Shown in pieces: positions 29,623-39,368 of a DNA stretch of 64,000 bases (within the stretch, counting starts at the first letter, position 1; every line of letters begins with the position of its first letter). Under the pieces are notes generated by a model that did no database searches, was not told the origin of the DNA, and saw only the letters and a list, made by a program, of their open reading frames with translations. The stretch is from assembly GCF_020529025.1 (NCBI RefSeq), contig NZ_JACNMM010000012.1, positions 62,001-126,000 of the forward strand, written 5' to 3'. The position numbers and the translations under genes were made by a program. This DNA is from Oceaniglobus trochenteri. GTDB lineage: Bacteria > Pseudomonadota > Alphaproteobacteria > Rhodobacterales > Rhodobacteraceae.

Positions 29623-31782
29623 TCAGCCCACCGCCGCGGCGAAGGCGCCACGATAGAGTTGCGACAGGGTTGCCAGCGGCGTGGCGGTGCCGCCCAGTTG
29701 CACGTCGTTGCCGCCGAAACGGCCCACGGTGGCAATGGGGATGCCCGCGCCATGGGCATAATGCATCAGCGCCTCGGCCGCATCGAAGCGGCAGGCGATC
29801 AGGTAGCGGGCCTGATCCTCGCCGAAGAGGAAGGCGGGATCGGCGCTGTCGAGCGTCACGCCGATGCCTGACGCCTCGGCCATCTCGAAGGCGGCGAGGG
29901 CAAGGCCGCCGTCGGAGAGGTCGGTGGCGGCGGTGATCCATTCGCGGTTGCGCAGAAGGAAAGCGGCATTGGCCTTTTCGGCGTCAAGGTCGACGGGCGG
30001 CGCGTCGCCCTCGGCACGGCCGAACATCTCGGCCAGCAGGGCGGATTGGCCAAGGTGGCCTTCTGTCGCGCCGATGAGGATGGCATAATCGCCCTCGGCC
30101 GGGGTGCCGGCGATCAGCTGGTCGGCGCTGTCGATCAGGCCCACCGCGCCGATGGTGGGGGTGGGCAGGATGCCGGTGCCGTCGGTTTCGTTGTAAAGTG
30201 ACACGTTGCCCGACACGATGGGCATGTCGAGCGCGGCGCAGGCCGCGCCGATGCCGCGGATCGCGCCCACGAACTGGCCCATGATCTCGGGCTTTTCGGG
30301 ATTGCCGAAGTTCAGGTTGTCGGTCGTGGCCAGGGGGCGGGCGCCGACGGCGACCAGGTTGCGGAAGGCTTCGGCGACGGCCTGCTTGCCGCCCGTTTCC
30401 GGGTTGGCCTTGACGTAGCGCGGCGTCACGTCCGAGGTGAAGGCCAGCAGCTTGGGGGTGCCGTGCACCCGCACGATGCCCGCCCCAAGGCCCGGCGCGC
30501 GCTGGGTGTCGGCCATCACCTGGGTGTCGTATTGTTCATAGACCCACTGTTTGCCCGCGTAGTTGGGCGATGTGATGAGCGCGCGCAGCCCCTCCATCGG
30601 GTCGATGTCGAGCGTTTCGGTAAAGGGCGTGGCGGGGGGCGTTTCCACCCAGGGGCGGTCGTATTCGGGCGCGGTGCCGGACAGGGCCTTGAGCGGCAGG
30701 TCGGCCTTCACTTCGCCGTTGTGCACGATCAGGAACCGGTCTTCGGCGATGGTTTCACCCACGACGGCGAAATCCAGATCCCATTTGTCGAAGACGGCCC
30801 TGGCTTCGGCCTCAAGCTCGGGCTTGAGGACCATCAGCATCCGTTCCTGGGATTCCGAGAGCATCATTTCATAGGCGGTCATCTGGTCTTCGCGCACCGG
30901 CACCTTTTCAAGGTCCAGCCGTACGCCGAGGTTGCCCTTGTCGCCCATCTCAACCGCCGAACAGGTCAGTCCCGCCGCACCCATGTCCTGGATCGAGATC
31001 ACGGCGCCGGTGGCCATCAGCTCCATGCAGGCCTCCATCAGGCGCTTTTCGGTGAAGGGGTCGCCCACCTGCACCGTGGGGCGCTTTTCCTCGATGGTGT
31101 CGTCGAATTCGGCGCTGGCCATGGTGGCGCCGCCGACGCCGTCGCGCCCCGTCTTGGCGCCGAGGTACACCACCGGCATGCCCACGCCCGATGCGGCGGA
31201 ATAGAAGATCGCGTCGGCATCGGCCAGGCCGGCGGCAAAGGCGTTGACCAGGCAATTGCCGTTGTAGGCCGCGTCGAACCGCACCTCGCCCCCGACGCAG
31301 GGCACACCGAAGCAGTTGCCATAGCCGCCGACACCGGCCACCACGCCATGCACCAGCTGCCGGGTCTTGGGGTGATCGGGCGTGCCGAAGGACAGCGCGT
31401 TCATGGCCGCGATGGGCCGCGCGCCCATGGTGAAGACATCGCGCAGGATGCCCCCCACGCCGGTGGCCGCGCCCTGGTAGGGTTCGATGTAGGAGGGGTG
31501 GTTGTGGCTTTCCATCTTGAACACCACCGCCTGGCCATCGCCGATATCGACAACGCCGGCGTTTTCACCGGGCCCGCAGATCACCTGGGGGCCGGTGGTG
31601 GGCAGGGTGCGCAGCCATTTCTTGGACGACTTGTAAGAACAATGTTCGTTCCACATGGCCGAGAAGATGCCGAGTTCGGTGAAGGTTGGTTCGCGCCCGA
31701 TGATATCGAGGATGCGGGCATATTCTTCATCGTTCAGCCCGTGGGCGGCGATCAGGTCTTGAGTGATGGCTGGTTCTTGCAT
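29623..31782 (-). CDS. purL: Phosphoribosylformylglycinamidine synthase subunit PurL
   Basis: PurL is the large, ATP-using subunit of FGAM synthase in purine synthesis and works with PurQ and PurS. The 719-residue protein (small-type PurL) shows [15 protein letters not shown] near the start, [20 protein letters not shown] and the second-half [16 protein letters not shown]. The ATG at 31782 gives the normal N-terminus; a longer frame upstream is unsupported. purQ and purS are not in the window. Confidence 0.97.
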   Translation of the reverse strand: MQEPAITQDLIAAHGLNDEEYARILDIIGREPTFTELGIFSAMWNEHCSYKSSKKWLRTLPTTGPQVICGPGENAGVVDIGDGQAVVFKMESHNHPSYIEPYQGAATGVGGILRDVFTMGARPIAAMNALSFGTPDHPKTRQLVHGVVAGVGGYGNCFGVPCVGGEVRFDAAYNGNCLVNAFAAGLADADAIFYSAASGVGMPVVYLGAKTGRDGVGGATMASAEFDDTIEEKRPTVQVGDPFTEKRLMEACMELMATGAVISIQDMGAAGLTCSAVEMGDKGNLGVRLDLEKVPVREDQMTAYEMMLSESQERMLMVLKPELEAEARAVFDKWDLDFAVVGETIAEDRFLIVHNGEVKADLPLKALSGTAPEYDRPWVETPPATPFTETLDIDPMEGLRALITSPNYAGKQWVYEQYDTQVMADTQRAPGLGAGIVRVHGTPKLLAFTSDVTPRYVKANPETGGKQAVAEAFRNLVAVGARPLATTDNLNFGNPEKPEIMGQFVGAIRGIGAACAALDMPIVSGNVSLYNETDGTGILPTPTIGAVGLIDSADQLIAGTPAEGDYAILIGATEGHLGQSALLAEMFGRAEGDAPPVDLDAEKANAAFLLRNREWITAATDLSDGGLALAAFEMAEASGIGVTLDSADPAFLFGEDQARYLIACRFDAAEALMHYAHGAGIPIATVGRFGGNDVQLGGTATPLATLSQLYRGAFAAAVG

Positions 31783-31932
31783 GGTCGTCTCCCCGCAGCG
31801 TTGGCACCTTCTAGACCGTGGCGGGAATGGGGGAAAGGGCCGGATCGGGCAATCCTTGCGGAGGTTGGCGGCAGGATGCGATCCGTTTCGCCGCCGCAAC
31901 AGGTGGGCCTGCGATGAGGAGGGGCGTTTCGC

Positions 31933-31962
31933 AAAAAAAAGGCCGAGCTCAAAGGCTCGGCC
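31933..31962 (-). terminator. Terminator of lysR or of the candidate sRNA
   Basis: The stem GGCCGAGC/GCTCGGCC with a 6-nt loop is followed on the minus strand by T8 (31933-31940). It works against minus-strand transcripts coming from lysR. Confidence 0.85.
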
Positions 31963-32035
31963 AAGTCCAACAGGGAGGTAGAAGGCGATGGGCGCGAAGC
32001 GCTGCCGCCGCCTTCTGATGAGGCACCTATGCCCG
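31933..32035 (-). ncRNA. Candidate small RNA downstream of lysR
   Basis: The 332-bp gap between lysR and purL holds no convincing gene. On the minus strand it contains an 8-bp GC hairpin (31941-31948 with 31955-31962) followed by eight T, a textbook terminator. Upstream of it lies the C-rich stretch CTACCTCCCTG, able to pair with ribosome sites, and further up a TTGAAA hexamer that could be a -35 box. This may be an independent sRNA of ~100 nt or the 3' end of the lysR mRNA. The 5' end is a guess. Confidence 0.5.
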
Positions 32036-32114
32036 CTAACATATCGTTTCAAGAACAATTCGCCTCGCCGGGTGCAAGCCGGATATGCACTGCGTGCATG
32101 GCTGAGGTCAGGGC

Positions 32115-33020
32115 CTAGGGATCGACTGAATACTTCAGCTTTTCGCGGTGCGCGGCCAGCTCATCGACGACGAAATCACGGAAGGCGTGGATGCGGCGCG
32201 ATTGGCGCAATTCTTCGGGGTAGGCGAGGAAAACCGGCACCTCGGCGCTTTCGAAATCGGGCAGGACGCGCACCATGCGGGGAAAATCCTCGATCACGTA
32301 GTCGGGCAGAACCCCGATGCCCAAGCCCGACAGCACGGCCTGCAACACGCCGAAGTAGTTGTTCACCGTCAAAAGCGAAGGAATATCGTGGGTCAGCAGT
32401 TGCTGCACCATCATCGCCCCCGCGCTGACCTGCGCCGAGGTGGTGTTCTGACAGATCAGCCGGTGGGTGCCCAGATCCTCCTGCCGGGTCGGGGTGCCGT
32501 TGGCGGCAAGGTAATCGGGCGAGGCATAGAGGCGCATCTTCACGGTGAACAGGCGCTTGCGGATCAGGTCGGCCTGACTTGGCTCTTTCATGCGGATGGC
32601 GATGTCGGCTTCGCGCATGGGCAGATCGAGAACGTGTTCATCCAGGATCAGGTCGATCTTCAGATCGGGATACTTGGCGTAAAGCGCGGGCAGGCGCGGC
32701 GCCAGCCAGAGCGAACCGAAGCCGGTGGTGGTTGTCACCCGCAGCTCTCCGAAGACTTCCTCTTCGCTGTCCTTTATCCGTGCCGCCGCCGTATCCAGCC
32801 GCCGCGCCATGGCGCGTGTGGCATCGTGCAGCAGTTCGCCCTGTTCGGTGAGAATCAGCCCCCGCGCGTGGCGGTGAAACAGGGTGGTGTTCAGCGAATC
32901 CTCAAGCGCGCGAATCTGGCGGGAAACCGCCGATTGCGACAGGTGCAGCGAATCGCCCGCGTGGGTCAGGCTGCCCGCTTCGGCCACCGCGTGAAATATT
33001 CTGAGCTTGTCCCAGTCCAT
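32115..33020 (-). CDS. LysR family transcriptional regulator
   Basis: The 301-residue protein has an N-terminal winged HTH ([33 protein letters not shown], shown in part) and a two-lobed effector-binding domain. It is divergent from the large indolepyruvate oxidoreductase gene, with 160 bp between starts containing a 21-bp dyad, so it probably controls that gene. The ligand is unknown; an aromatic 2-oxo acid would fit the neighbour. Confidence 0.93.
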   Translation of the reverse strand: MDWDKLRIFHAVAEAGSLTHAGDSLHLSQSAVSRQIRALEDSLNTTLFHRHARGLILTEQGELLHDATRAMARRLDTAAARIKDSEEEVFGELRVTTTTGFGSLWLAPRLPALYAKYPDLKIDLILDEHVLDLPMREADIAIRMKEPSQADLIRKRLFTVKMRLYASPDYLAANGTPTRQEDLGTHRLICQNTTSAQVSAGAMMVQQLLTHDIPSLLTVNNYFGVLQAVLSGLGIGVLPDYVIEDFPRMVRVLPDFESAEVPVFLAYPEELRQSRRIHAFRDFVVDELAAHREKLKYSVDP

Positions 33021-33039
33021 GAAATCCCCGATCCGCTGT

Positions 33040-33053
33040 TGTCAGCGCTAACG
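33040..33053. promoter_or_regulatory. Second CceR-like palindrome, upstream of lysR
   Basis: TGTCAGCGCTAACG matches TGTTAGCGCTAACA at 12 of 14 positions and lies 20 bp before the lysR start. It may tie this locus to carbon status. It is weaker than the gap site. Confidence 0.35.
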
Positions 33054-33119
33054 ACTTGTCTCGTGTTACCTGCCCTCTACCATCTAACGCAAACGGCAAA
33101 AGCTGGCGATTTGATTTTG

Positions 33120-33140
33120 TAGGTCAGATATTTTGACCTA
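33120..33140. promoter_or_regulatory. 21-bp dyad between lysR and the indolepyruvate oxidoreductase gene
   Basis: TAGGTCA and TGACCTA are separated by seven bases, and the centre contains T-N11-A, as in LysR operators. A TATACT -10-like box overlaps its right edge (33139-33144), 37 bp before the oxidoreductase start. Confidence 0.6.
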
Positions 33141-33180
33141 TACTGGACCCATGCAGGATTGATGGCTGGGAGGGCCGGAC

Positions 33181-36100
33181 ATGCGGCAGGATGTTTCACT
33201 TCACGACAGGTACGATCTGGACAAGGGGCAGGTTCTTTTGAACGGCACCCAGGCGCTGGTGCGGCTGATGCTGATGCAGAAGGCCCGCGACCGCGCGGCG
33301 GGGCTGAACACGGCCGGCTATGTCACGGGATACCGCGGATCGCCCCTTGGCGCGGTAGATATCGTCATGGGACAGGCCGAAGGGGTGCTGGGCGAGGCTG
33401 AGGTGAAATTCCAGCCCGGCCTGAACGAAGATCTGGCCGCCACCGCCCTTTGGGGAACGCAGCAGGCGGAATTGCGCGGCGAGGGCCGCTTCGATGGTGT
33501 CTTCGGCCTGTGGTATGGCAAGGGCCCGGGGGTGGACCGGTCGGGCGACGTGATGCGCCATGCCAATATGGCGGGCACCTCGCGCCATGGCGGCGTGTTG
33601 ATGGCCATGGGCGACGATCACACCGGCGAAAGCAGCACCGTCTGCCATCAAAGCGACTGGGCCATGGTCGACGCCTACATGCCCGTGCTGTCGCCCGCCG
33701 GGGTGCAGGAAATTCTCGACTTCGGGCTCTATGGCTATGCCCTGTCACGGTTTTCCGGTCTTTGGGCCGGGCTGAAACTGATGAAGGACACGGTGGAGGT
33801 GACTAGCGTCGTCGATGGCCGGCCTGACCGGATGTCCTTCGTGATGCCCGAATTCGACATGCCGGAAGGCGGGTTAAACATCCGGCTGGGCGATCACTGG
33901 ATCCCTCAGGAAGCGCGGATCATCGACCACAAGCGGTTTGCGGCCGAGGCCTTTGCCAAGGCCAACGGCATCGACAAGCGGATGCATGGCAAGCCGGGGG
34001 CGAAGATCGGTTTCGTTGCGGCGGGCAAGAACTGGCTGGACCTGACCCATGCGCTGTCGCTGCTGGGCCTGGATGCCGGGGAATGCGAAAGGCTGGGCGT
34101 GACCACCTACAAGGTGGGCCAGGCCTTTCCGCTGGACATGGATTCCTTTCACGACTGGGCCGACGGGCTGGACCTGATCGTGGTGGTCGAGGAAAAGCGC
34201 AAGCTGCTTGAGGTGCAGATCAAGGAGGCGATCTTTGACGATCGTCAGGGGCGGCGCGTCTGGGGCTGGCGGATGGGAACCACCCACGGCCCCGAACTTT
34301 TCCCGACCCGATTTGCCCTTGATCCGGTGATGATTGCCGAGAAACTGGGCAAGATCCTGATCGACGAGGGTCGGCGCACCGATGCGCTGGAAGGCGCCTT
34401 GGGTCGCCTGTCAGAGGCGCGGAAGGCCGATAACGCGCCCGAGATCGCGGCGCGACTGCCCTACTTCTGCTCGGGCTGTCCCCACAACTCCAGCACCAAG
34501 GTGCCCGAGGGCGCGCGCGCCTATGCCGGCATCGGCTGCCATTTCATGGTGCAGTGGATGGACCGCGAAACCACCGGCTTTACCCACATGGGCGGCGAGG
34601 GCGTGAACTGGATCGGCGAGGCGCCGTTTTCGACGCGCGAGCATGTGTTCCAGAACCTGGGTGACGGCACCTACAACCATTCGGGCGTGCAGGCGATCCG
34701 CTTTGCCCTGATGGCGGGAACGCGCATCACCTACAAGATCCTCTACAACGATGCTGTGGCGATGACCGGCGGGCAACACAACGATGGCGATCTGACCGCG
34801 GAACAGATCGCGCGCGAGGTGCTGGCCATGGGCGTGCGCCATGTCTCGGTCGTCCACGACCCGAAGGAAGAGGTGGACCTGTCGCGCTTTCCCAAGGGTA
34901 TCGAAATCGCCGAGCGTGACGAACTGCCCCGGGTGCAGAAGACATTGGCCGAAAAGGAAGGCGTCAGCGTCCTGATCTATATCCAGACCTGCGCCGCCGA
35001 AAAACGCCGCCGCCGCAAGCGCGGCAATTTCCCCGACCCGGACAAGCGGGTGTTCATCAATTCCGATGTCTGCGAGGGCTGCGGCGATTGCGGGGTGCAA
35101 AGCAACTGCGTTTCGCTGGTGCCGGTTGAAACCGAACTGGGCCGGAAGCGGGCGGTGGACCAATCGTCATGCAACAAGGATTATTCTTGTTTGTCAGGCT
35201 TCTGTCCGTCGTTCCTGACAGTGTCCGGCGGCAAGGTCCGCTCCGAAGCGACGGCCGAAGTCGATACCGGAACGCTGCCGATGCCCGATCTGCCCGAGAT
35301 CAGCGGCACCCATAACGTGGTGATCACCGGGGTCGGTGGCACCGGTGTCGTCACCATCGGCGCGATCATGGCCATGGCGGCGCATCTGGACGGCAAGGGT
35401 GTGGGCATGATGGAGATGGCCGGCCTGGCGCAAAAGGGCGGCGCGGTGCACATCCATTGCCGGCTTTCCAACTCCCCCAAGGATATCAGCGCCATACGTG
35501 TCGCAACCGGAGAATGTGATGCCCTGATCGGTGGCGATCTGGTGGTGTCGGCAGGGGCCAAGACCATCGGGTTGATGAAGCCCGGCGTAACCGGCGGCGT
35601 GGTGAACAGCCACGAGATCATCACCGGCGATTTCACCCGCGATACCGAATTTCGCATTCCCGGCGACAGGCTGGCGCTGGCCTTGCAGTCAAGGTTGAAG
35701 GACCGGTTGCAACTCTTTGATGCTACAGATCTTTCCAAGGCCCTGTTCGGCGATTCCATCTACTCGAACATGATGGTTTTTGGTGCGGCCTGGCAGATGG
35801 GTTTCGTTCCGCTGAGCTTTGAGGCCATCGACGCCGCAATCGGGTTGAACCGCGCCGCAGTGGAGCGCAACCGCCGCGCCTTCGAGCTGGGCCGTTGGGC
35901 TGCCCTGAACCCGCAGAAGGTTGAGGAGATCCTGACGGCCAAGGTGGTGGCGATGCCCAAGTCGACGGAAGAGAAGATCGCCTTTCGCGCGCAACACCTG
36001 GAGACTTACCAGGGGCGCGGCCTTGCCAAGCGTTATCGCAAGCTGGTGGACGGGATCACCGATGAAAAGGTGCGCAATGCCGCTTTAAGAGGGTATCACA

Positions 36101-36588
36101 AGCTTTTGAGTTACAAGGATGAATATGAGGTGGCCCGGCTGCTGATCGAAAGCCGCGCCAAGGCCGAGGCGGAGTTCGAAGGCGATCTGAAGCTGACGTT
36201 CCACCTTGCGCCGCCGATCCTGTCGCGCGAGGGCGCGGACGGGCGCCCCGAAAAGCGCGCCTTTGGCCCCTGGATCGAACGGGCCTTTCCCCTTTTGGCC
36301 CGTATGCGGATGCTGCGCGGCACGTGGTTTGATCCCTTCGGGCGGACCGCCGAACGGCGGATGGAGCGCGCCCTGATCCGCCAATACGAAGCCGACATGG
36401 CCGAGGTGCTTCCGCTGCTCAGCGATGCAACCCGTGACGCGGTGGTGGCGCTGGCTGAACTTCCGATGCAGATCAAGGGCTTTGGGCCGGTAAAGCAGGC
36501 AAACGAGCGCAAGGCCGCCAAGCGCCGCGAGGAAATCCTGGCCGTGATCCGTGCGGGGGGCGACGCGATGGCCAAGGCCGCAGAATAG
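33181..36588 (+). CDS. Fused indolepyruvate:ferredoxin oxidoreductase
   Basis: This 1135-residue enzyme oxidatively decarboxylates aryl 2-oxo acids, such as indolepyruvate, to acyl-CoA with transfer of electrons to ferredoxin, in aromatic amino acid breakdown. Alpha- and beta-type parts are fused. The N-terminal pyrimidine domain contains YRGSPLGAVD; the TPP domain has FCSGCPHNSSTKVPEG; a Cys-rich stretch CEGCGDCGVQSNC marks an Fe-S site; NVVITGVGGTGVVTIGAIM starts the gamma-like domain. Single-chain forms are common in Proteobacteria. A divergent LysR gene is its likely regulator. Confidence 0.93.
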   Translation: MRQDVSLHDRYDLDKGQVLLNGTQALVRLMLMQKARDRAAGLNTAGYVTGYRGSPLGAVDIVMGQAEGVLGEAEVKFQPGLNEDLAATALWGTQQAELRGEGRFDGVFGLWYGKGPGVDRSGDVMRHANMAGTSRHGGVLMAMGDDHTGESSTVCHQSDWAMVDAYMPVLSPAGVQEILDFGLYGYALSRFSGLWAGLKLMKDTVEVTSVVDGRPDRMSFVMPEFDMPEGGLNIRLGDHWIPQEARIIDHKRFAAEAFAKANGIDKRMHGKPGAKIGFVAAGKNWLDLTHALSLLGLDAGECERLGVTTYKVGQAFPLDMDSFHDWADGLDLIVVVEEKRKLLEVQIKEAIFDDRQGRRVWGWRMGTTHGPELFPTRFALDPVMIAEKLGKILIDEGRRTDALEGALGRLSEARKADNAPEIAARLPYFCSGCPHNSSTKVPEGARAYAGIGCHFMVQWMDRETTGFTHMGGEGVNWIGEAPFSTREHVFQNLGDGTYNHSGVQAIRFALMAGTRITYKILYNDAVAMTGGQHNDGDLTAEQIAREVLAMGVRHVSVVHDPKEEVDLSRFPKGIEIAERDELPRVQKTLAEKEGVSVLIYIQTCAAEKRRRRKRGNFPDPDKRVFINSDVCEGCGDCGVQSNCVSLVPVETELGRKRAVDQSSCNKDYSCLSGFCPSFLTVSGGKVRSEATAEVDTGTLPMPDLPEISGTHNVVITGVGGTGVVTIGAIMAMAAHLDGKGVGMMEMAGLAQKGGAVHIHCRLSNSPKDISAIRVATGECDALIGGDLVVSAGAKTIGLMKPGVTGGVVNSHEIITGDFTRDTEFRIPGDRLALALQSRLKDRLQLFDATDLSKALFGDSIYSNMMVFGAAWQMGFVPLSFEAIDAAIGLNRAAVERNRRAFELGRWAALNPQKVEEILTAKVVAMPKSTEEKIAFRAQHLETYQGRGLAKRYRKLVDGITDEKVRNAALRGYHKLLSYKDEYEVARLLIESRAKAEAEFEGDLKLTFHLAPPILSREGADGRPEKRAFGPWIERAFPLLARMRMLRGTWFDPFGRTAERRMERALIRQYEADMAEVLPLLSDATRDAVVALAELPMQIKGFGPVKQANERKAAKRREEILAVIRAGGDAMAKAAE

Positions 36589-36738
36589 GGCGCGGCGGCC
36601 ACCCGGCCTTGGCGGTTCGCCACCAACGGGCCAAGGGGCGCATCGCGGTGATTTACTTCTGTCGTTTGCAGACCTATTGCAGTGAAATAACTCGCCGGTG
36701 GGACCGGGGGGCGGCAAGTACAATGGACAGGATCTGCA

Positions 36739-37551
36739 ATGGCAATCGGGGTGTTCGATTCTGGGTTGGGCGGGCTGACGGTGCTGGACGCGGTGGCGCG
36801 GCGGTTGCCCGAAGTGCCCTTCGTCTATCTTGGCGACAACGCCCATGCGCCCTATGGCGTGCGCGATGCGCAGGACGTTTATGAACTGACCACTGCGGCA
36901 ACCCAGCGCCTGTTCGACGCGGGCTGTGACCTGGTGATCCTGGCCTGCAACACGGCAAGCGCCGCGGCATTGCGCCGGATGCAGGAAAGCTGGATACCGC
37001 CTCAGAAGCGGGTTCTGGGTGTTTTCGTTCCCCTGATCGAGGCGCTGACCGAACGCCAGTGGGGCGACAATTCGCCCCCCCGCGAAGTGGCCGTGAAGAA
37101 CGTCGCTCTCTTTGCCACCCCCGCAACCGTGCGCAGCCGTGCCTTTCAGCGCGAACTGGCCTTCCGGGCCATCGGCGTGGATGTCGAGGCCCAGGCCTGC
37201 GGTGGCGTGGTGGACGCGATCGAAGAAGGCGACATGATCCTGGCCGAGGCCCTCGTGCGCAGCCATGTCGATGCCCTGCGCCGCAAGATGCCCGATCCGC
37301 AGGCGGCCATTCTGGGCTGCACCCATTATCCGCTGATGCAGGATGTCTTCCAGCAGGCGCTGGGGGCGGATGTTCAGGTATTCTCGCAGGCCAATCTTGT
37401 GGCGGAAAGCCTGGCCGACTACCTCCAACGCCACCCGGGCATGGTGGGTTCGGGGACGGAATCGGCCTTCCTTACCACTGGCGATCCGGCGCGGGTGTCG
37501 GGGCGGGCGACACAGTTCCTGCGGCGTCAGATCACATTCCAATCGGCCTGA
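36739..37551 (+). CDS. murI: Glutamate racemase
   Basis: MurI makes D-glutamate for peptidoglycan. The 270-residue protein shows [14 protein letters not shown] at the start, [13 protein letters not shown] with the first catalytic Cys, and [12 protein letters not shown] with the second. The length is normal. AGGA lies seven bases upstream of the ATG. The ccmE gene follows after 93 bp; the two may share a transcript. Confidence 0.96.
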   Translation: MAIGVFDSGLGGLTVLDAVARRLPEVPFVYLGDNAHAPYGVRDAQDVYELTTAATQRLFDAGCDLVILACNTASAAALRRMQESWIPPQKRVLGVFVPLIEALTERQWGDNSPPREVAVKNVALFATPATVRSRAFQRELAFRAIGVDVEAQACGGVVDAIEEGDMILAEALVRSHVDALRRKMPDPQAAILGCTHYPLMQDVFQQALGADVQVFSQANLVAESLADYLQRHPGMVGSGTESAFLTTGDPARVSGRATQFLRRQITFQSA

Positions 37552-37644
37552 ATCTGCCCTATGTGAAGTGCGGTTGAAGCCGATGGGCCTGAGACTGATG
37601 CCGACCTGCCCGAGGAACCCGGGCCAAACCGACAGGAGCGTGCC

Positions 37645-38088
37645 ATGCGCGGGCTGAAGAAGAAACGGCGAATCCAGGTGATCGCGGTGGCTGCGGTGGC
37701 GCTGGCCTGTTCGACCGCGCTGATCGGTTATGCCATGCGCGACGGGATCAACTTCTTCCGCTCGCCTGCCCAGGTGATGGCCGAACCGCCCGCACCGGGC
37801 GAGGTTTTCCGCATTGGCGGACTGGTGGCCGAGGGTACGCTGAAGCGCGGTCAGGGCGAGGTGATATCCTTCTCGGTGACCGATGGCGCCGCGACGGTTC
37901 CTGTCACCTACACCGGGGTGCTGCCCGATCTGTTTGGCGAGGGCGAAGGCATGGTGGGCACCGGACGTTACATCAACGGCATCTTCGAAGCCTCGGAAAT
38001 CCTTGCGAAACACGATGAAACCTACATGCCGAAAGAAGTGATCGATGCGCTGAAGGAACAGGGCGTCTACCAGGAACCGAGCGGTTAG
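37645..38088 (+). CDS. ccmE: Cytochrome c maturation haem chaperone CcmE
   Basis: CcmE takes haem from CcmC and hands it to the CcmF/CcmH ligase in the periplasm. The 147-residue protein has a basic N-terminus, one membrane anchor (about 10-30), an OB-fold domain, and the haem-binding motif with His123 and Tyr127 in KHDETYMP. The rest of the ligase, ccmF and ccmH, lies 1.6 kb downstream, after three phage-type lysis genes. Confidence 0.96.
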   Translation: MRGLKKKRRIQVIAVAAVALACSTALIGYAMRDGINFFRSPAQVMAEPPAPGEVFRIGGLVAEGTLKRGQGEVISFSVTDGAATVPVTYTGVLPDLFGEGEGMVGTGRYINGIFEASEILAKHDETYMPKEVIDALKEQGVYQEPSG

Positions 38089-38099
38089 GTTTCGCAAGT

Positions 38100-38107
38100 T
38101 TAACCAT
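38100..38107 (+). promoter_or_regulatory. CtrA-like site upstream of the lysis cassette
   Basis: TTAACCAT matches the short CtrA motif known in alphaproteobacteria. It is located 47 bp before the endolysin start, in the 66-bp gap after ccmE. CtrA is required for gene transfer agent release in Rhodobacter, so the site fits the predicted role. A single octamer is weak evidence alone. Confidence 0.5.
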
Positions 38108-38154
38108 TTCTCCGCACCCTCCGGGTCAGTGTTGCGCTGTGGAGAGGACGAAAA

Positions 38155-38766
38155 ATGGTTTCGGTTCAGGCGATTGCAGAAGAGATCGTCGCCCGCGAGG
38201 GCGGCTATGTGAACGACCCCGACGATCCGGGCGGTGCCACCAACCACGGCGTCACCCTGGCGACCCTGCAGCGGCTGGGGATCGACCTGACAGGCGATGG
38301 CCGGACCACCGCCGAGGATGTCCGCAAACTGACCGCCGCGCAGGCCCGCGACATCTTTGTGCGCCATTATTTCGAGCGTCCGCAGATCGACCAACTGCCC
38401 GCGATCCTCCAGGCCAGCGTTTTCGACATGCATGTGAACGCCGGCGCCAATGCGATCAGGATTCTGCAGCAACTGCTGTGCGATATGGGCCAGCGGGTTG
38501 CCATCGATGGCCAGATCGGCCCCGAAACCATCGCCGCCGCCCGCCTGGCCGAGGCGGCGGCGCCCGCCCATTTCGCCGATGCCTACGGCATTGCACGGCG
38601 CAACTATTATTACGCCCTGGCCGACAGGCGCCCGGCATCGCGCAAGTATGCCCGCCGACGTGACGGAGGAAAGGGGGGGTGGATCACCCGGGCCGAACAG
38701 TTCATTTCGCCCCGCTATCACCTTAGCGCCGGGGAACATGCGGCGAGGGTTGCGGCATGGGGATGA
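38155..38766 (+). CDS. GH108-family endolysin, probable GTA release lysin
   Basis: The 203-residue product is a phage-type muramidase. The N-terminal GH108 domain has the catalytic-type motif AREGGYVNDPDDPGG, with Glu15 as likely acid, then NHGVTLATL; a peptidoglycan-binding-like region follows (GQIGPETIAAARLAE, about 120-180). There is no signal peptide, so it needs a holin, which is the next gene. GGAGAGG precedes the ATG. R. capsulatus releases its gene transfer agent with an endolysin/holin pair encoded away from the main cluster, and this looks like the same module. Confidence 0.85.
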   Translation: MVSVQAIAEEIVAREGGYVNDPDDPGGATNHGVTLATLQRLGIDLTGDGRTTAEDVRKLTAAQARDIFVRHYFERPQIDQLPAILQASVFDMHVNAGANAIRILQQLLCDMGQRVAIDGQIGPETIAAARLAEAAAPAHFADAYGIARRNYYYALADRRPASRKYARRRDGGKGGWITRAEQFISPRYHLSAGEHAARVAAWG

Positions 38767-39368
38767 TCGGCCGAATTCTTGATGCACTGCTGGGCAACGG
38801 CAACGTGATTGCCCGCACCGCCGAGGTGTTTCGCGAGAATGCCGAGGCGGCAGGCCAACGCCAGGGCACGCTGAGCGCGGCGGCCCTGGCGCAGTTCGCG
38901 GCGGAATCGGCGCGCCCGGCCTGTGGCCGGTTCGACCGGTTCATCGACGGGTTGAACCGCCTGCCGCGCCCGATGCTGGCCCTTGGCACGCTGGGCCTGT
39001 TCGTGGCGGCCATGGTCGATCCGGTCTGGTTCTCCAGCCGCATGGTGGGCCTTGCGCTGATCCCCGAGCCGCTGTGGTGGCTTCTGGGGGCCATCGTTTC
39101 GTTCTATTTCGGGGCGCGCCATCAGGCGAAGGGGCAGGATTTCCAGCGCAGCATCGCCGCCAGCCTGGCCCGCGCCCCGCAGGTGGCCGACACCCTGGCG
39201 ACCCTGCAATCCGTGGACACCCCCCGCAAGGAGCCCGAAGTTGAGCGCCAGACCCCGCAACGCCGCGACCTCGCCCCAGGGGCCCAAACCGCCACGCCCG
39301 CCGCACCGGCCGCGCGTCCCCTTTCGGACAACGCCGCCCTTGATGACTGGCGGGCCGGGCGTGGATGA
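38757..39368 (+). CDS. Holin of the GTA 3-TM family
   Basis: The 203-residue protein has a hydrophilic helical N-terminus (1-68, with FRENAEAAGQRQG), two or three closely spaced membrane segments (about 71-90, 95-103 and 104-120, including LWWLLGAIVSFYFGARHQ) and a Pro/Ala-rich cytoplasmic tail. The GAR-x-QAKG junction after the last helix fits the 3-TM gene-transfer-release holin family. It overlaps the endolysin by 10 bases. It would open the inner membrane to let the endolysin reach the wall. Confidence 0.82.
   Translation: MGMIGRILDALLGNGNVIARTAEVFRENAEAAGQRQGTLSAAALAQFAAESARPACGRFDRFIDGLNRLPRPMLALGTLGLFVAAMVDPVWFSSRMVGLALIPEPLWWLLGAIVSFYFGARHQAKGQDFQRSIAASLARAPQVADTLATLQSVDTPRKEPEVERQTPQRRDLAPGAQTATPAAPAARPLSDNAALDDWRAGRG

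Noticed and set aside
36085-38787. A 900-residue open frame opposite the oxidoreductase end, murI, ccmE and endolysin
   Set aside because: It spans several certain genes on the other strand and has the composition of an antisense frame.
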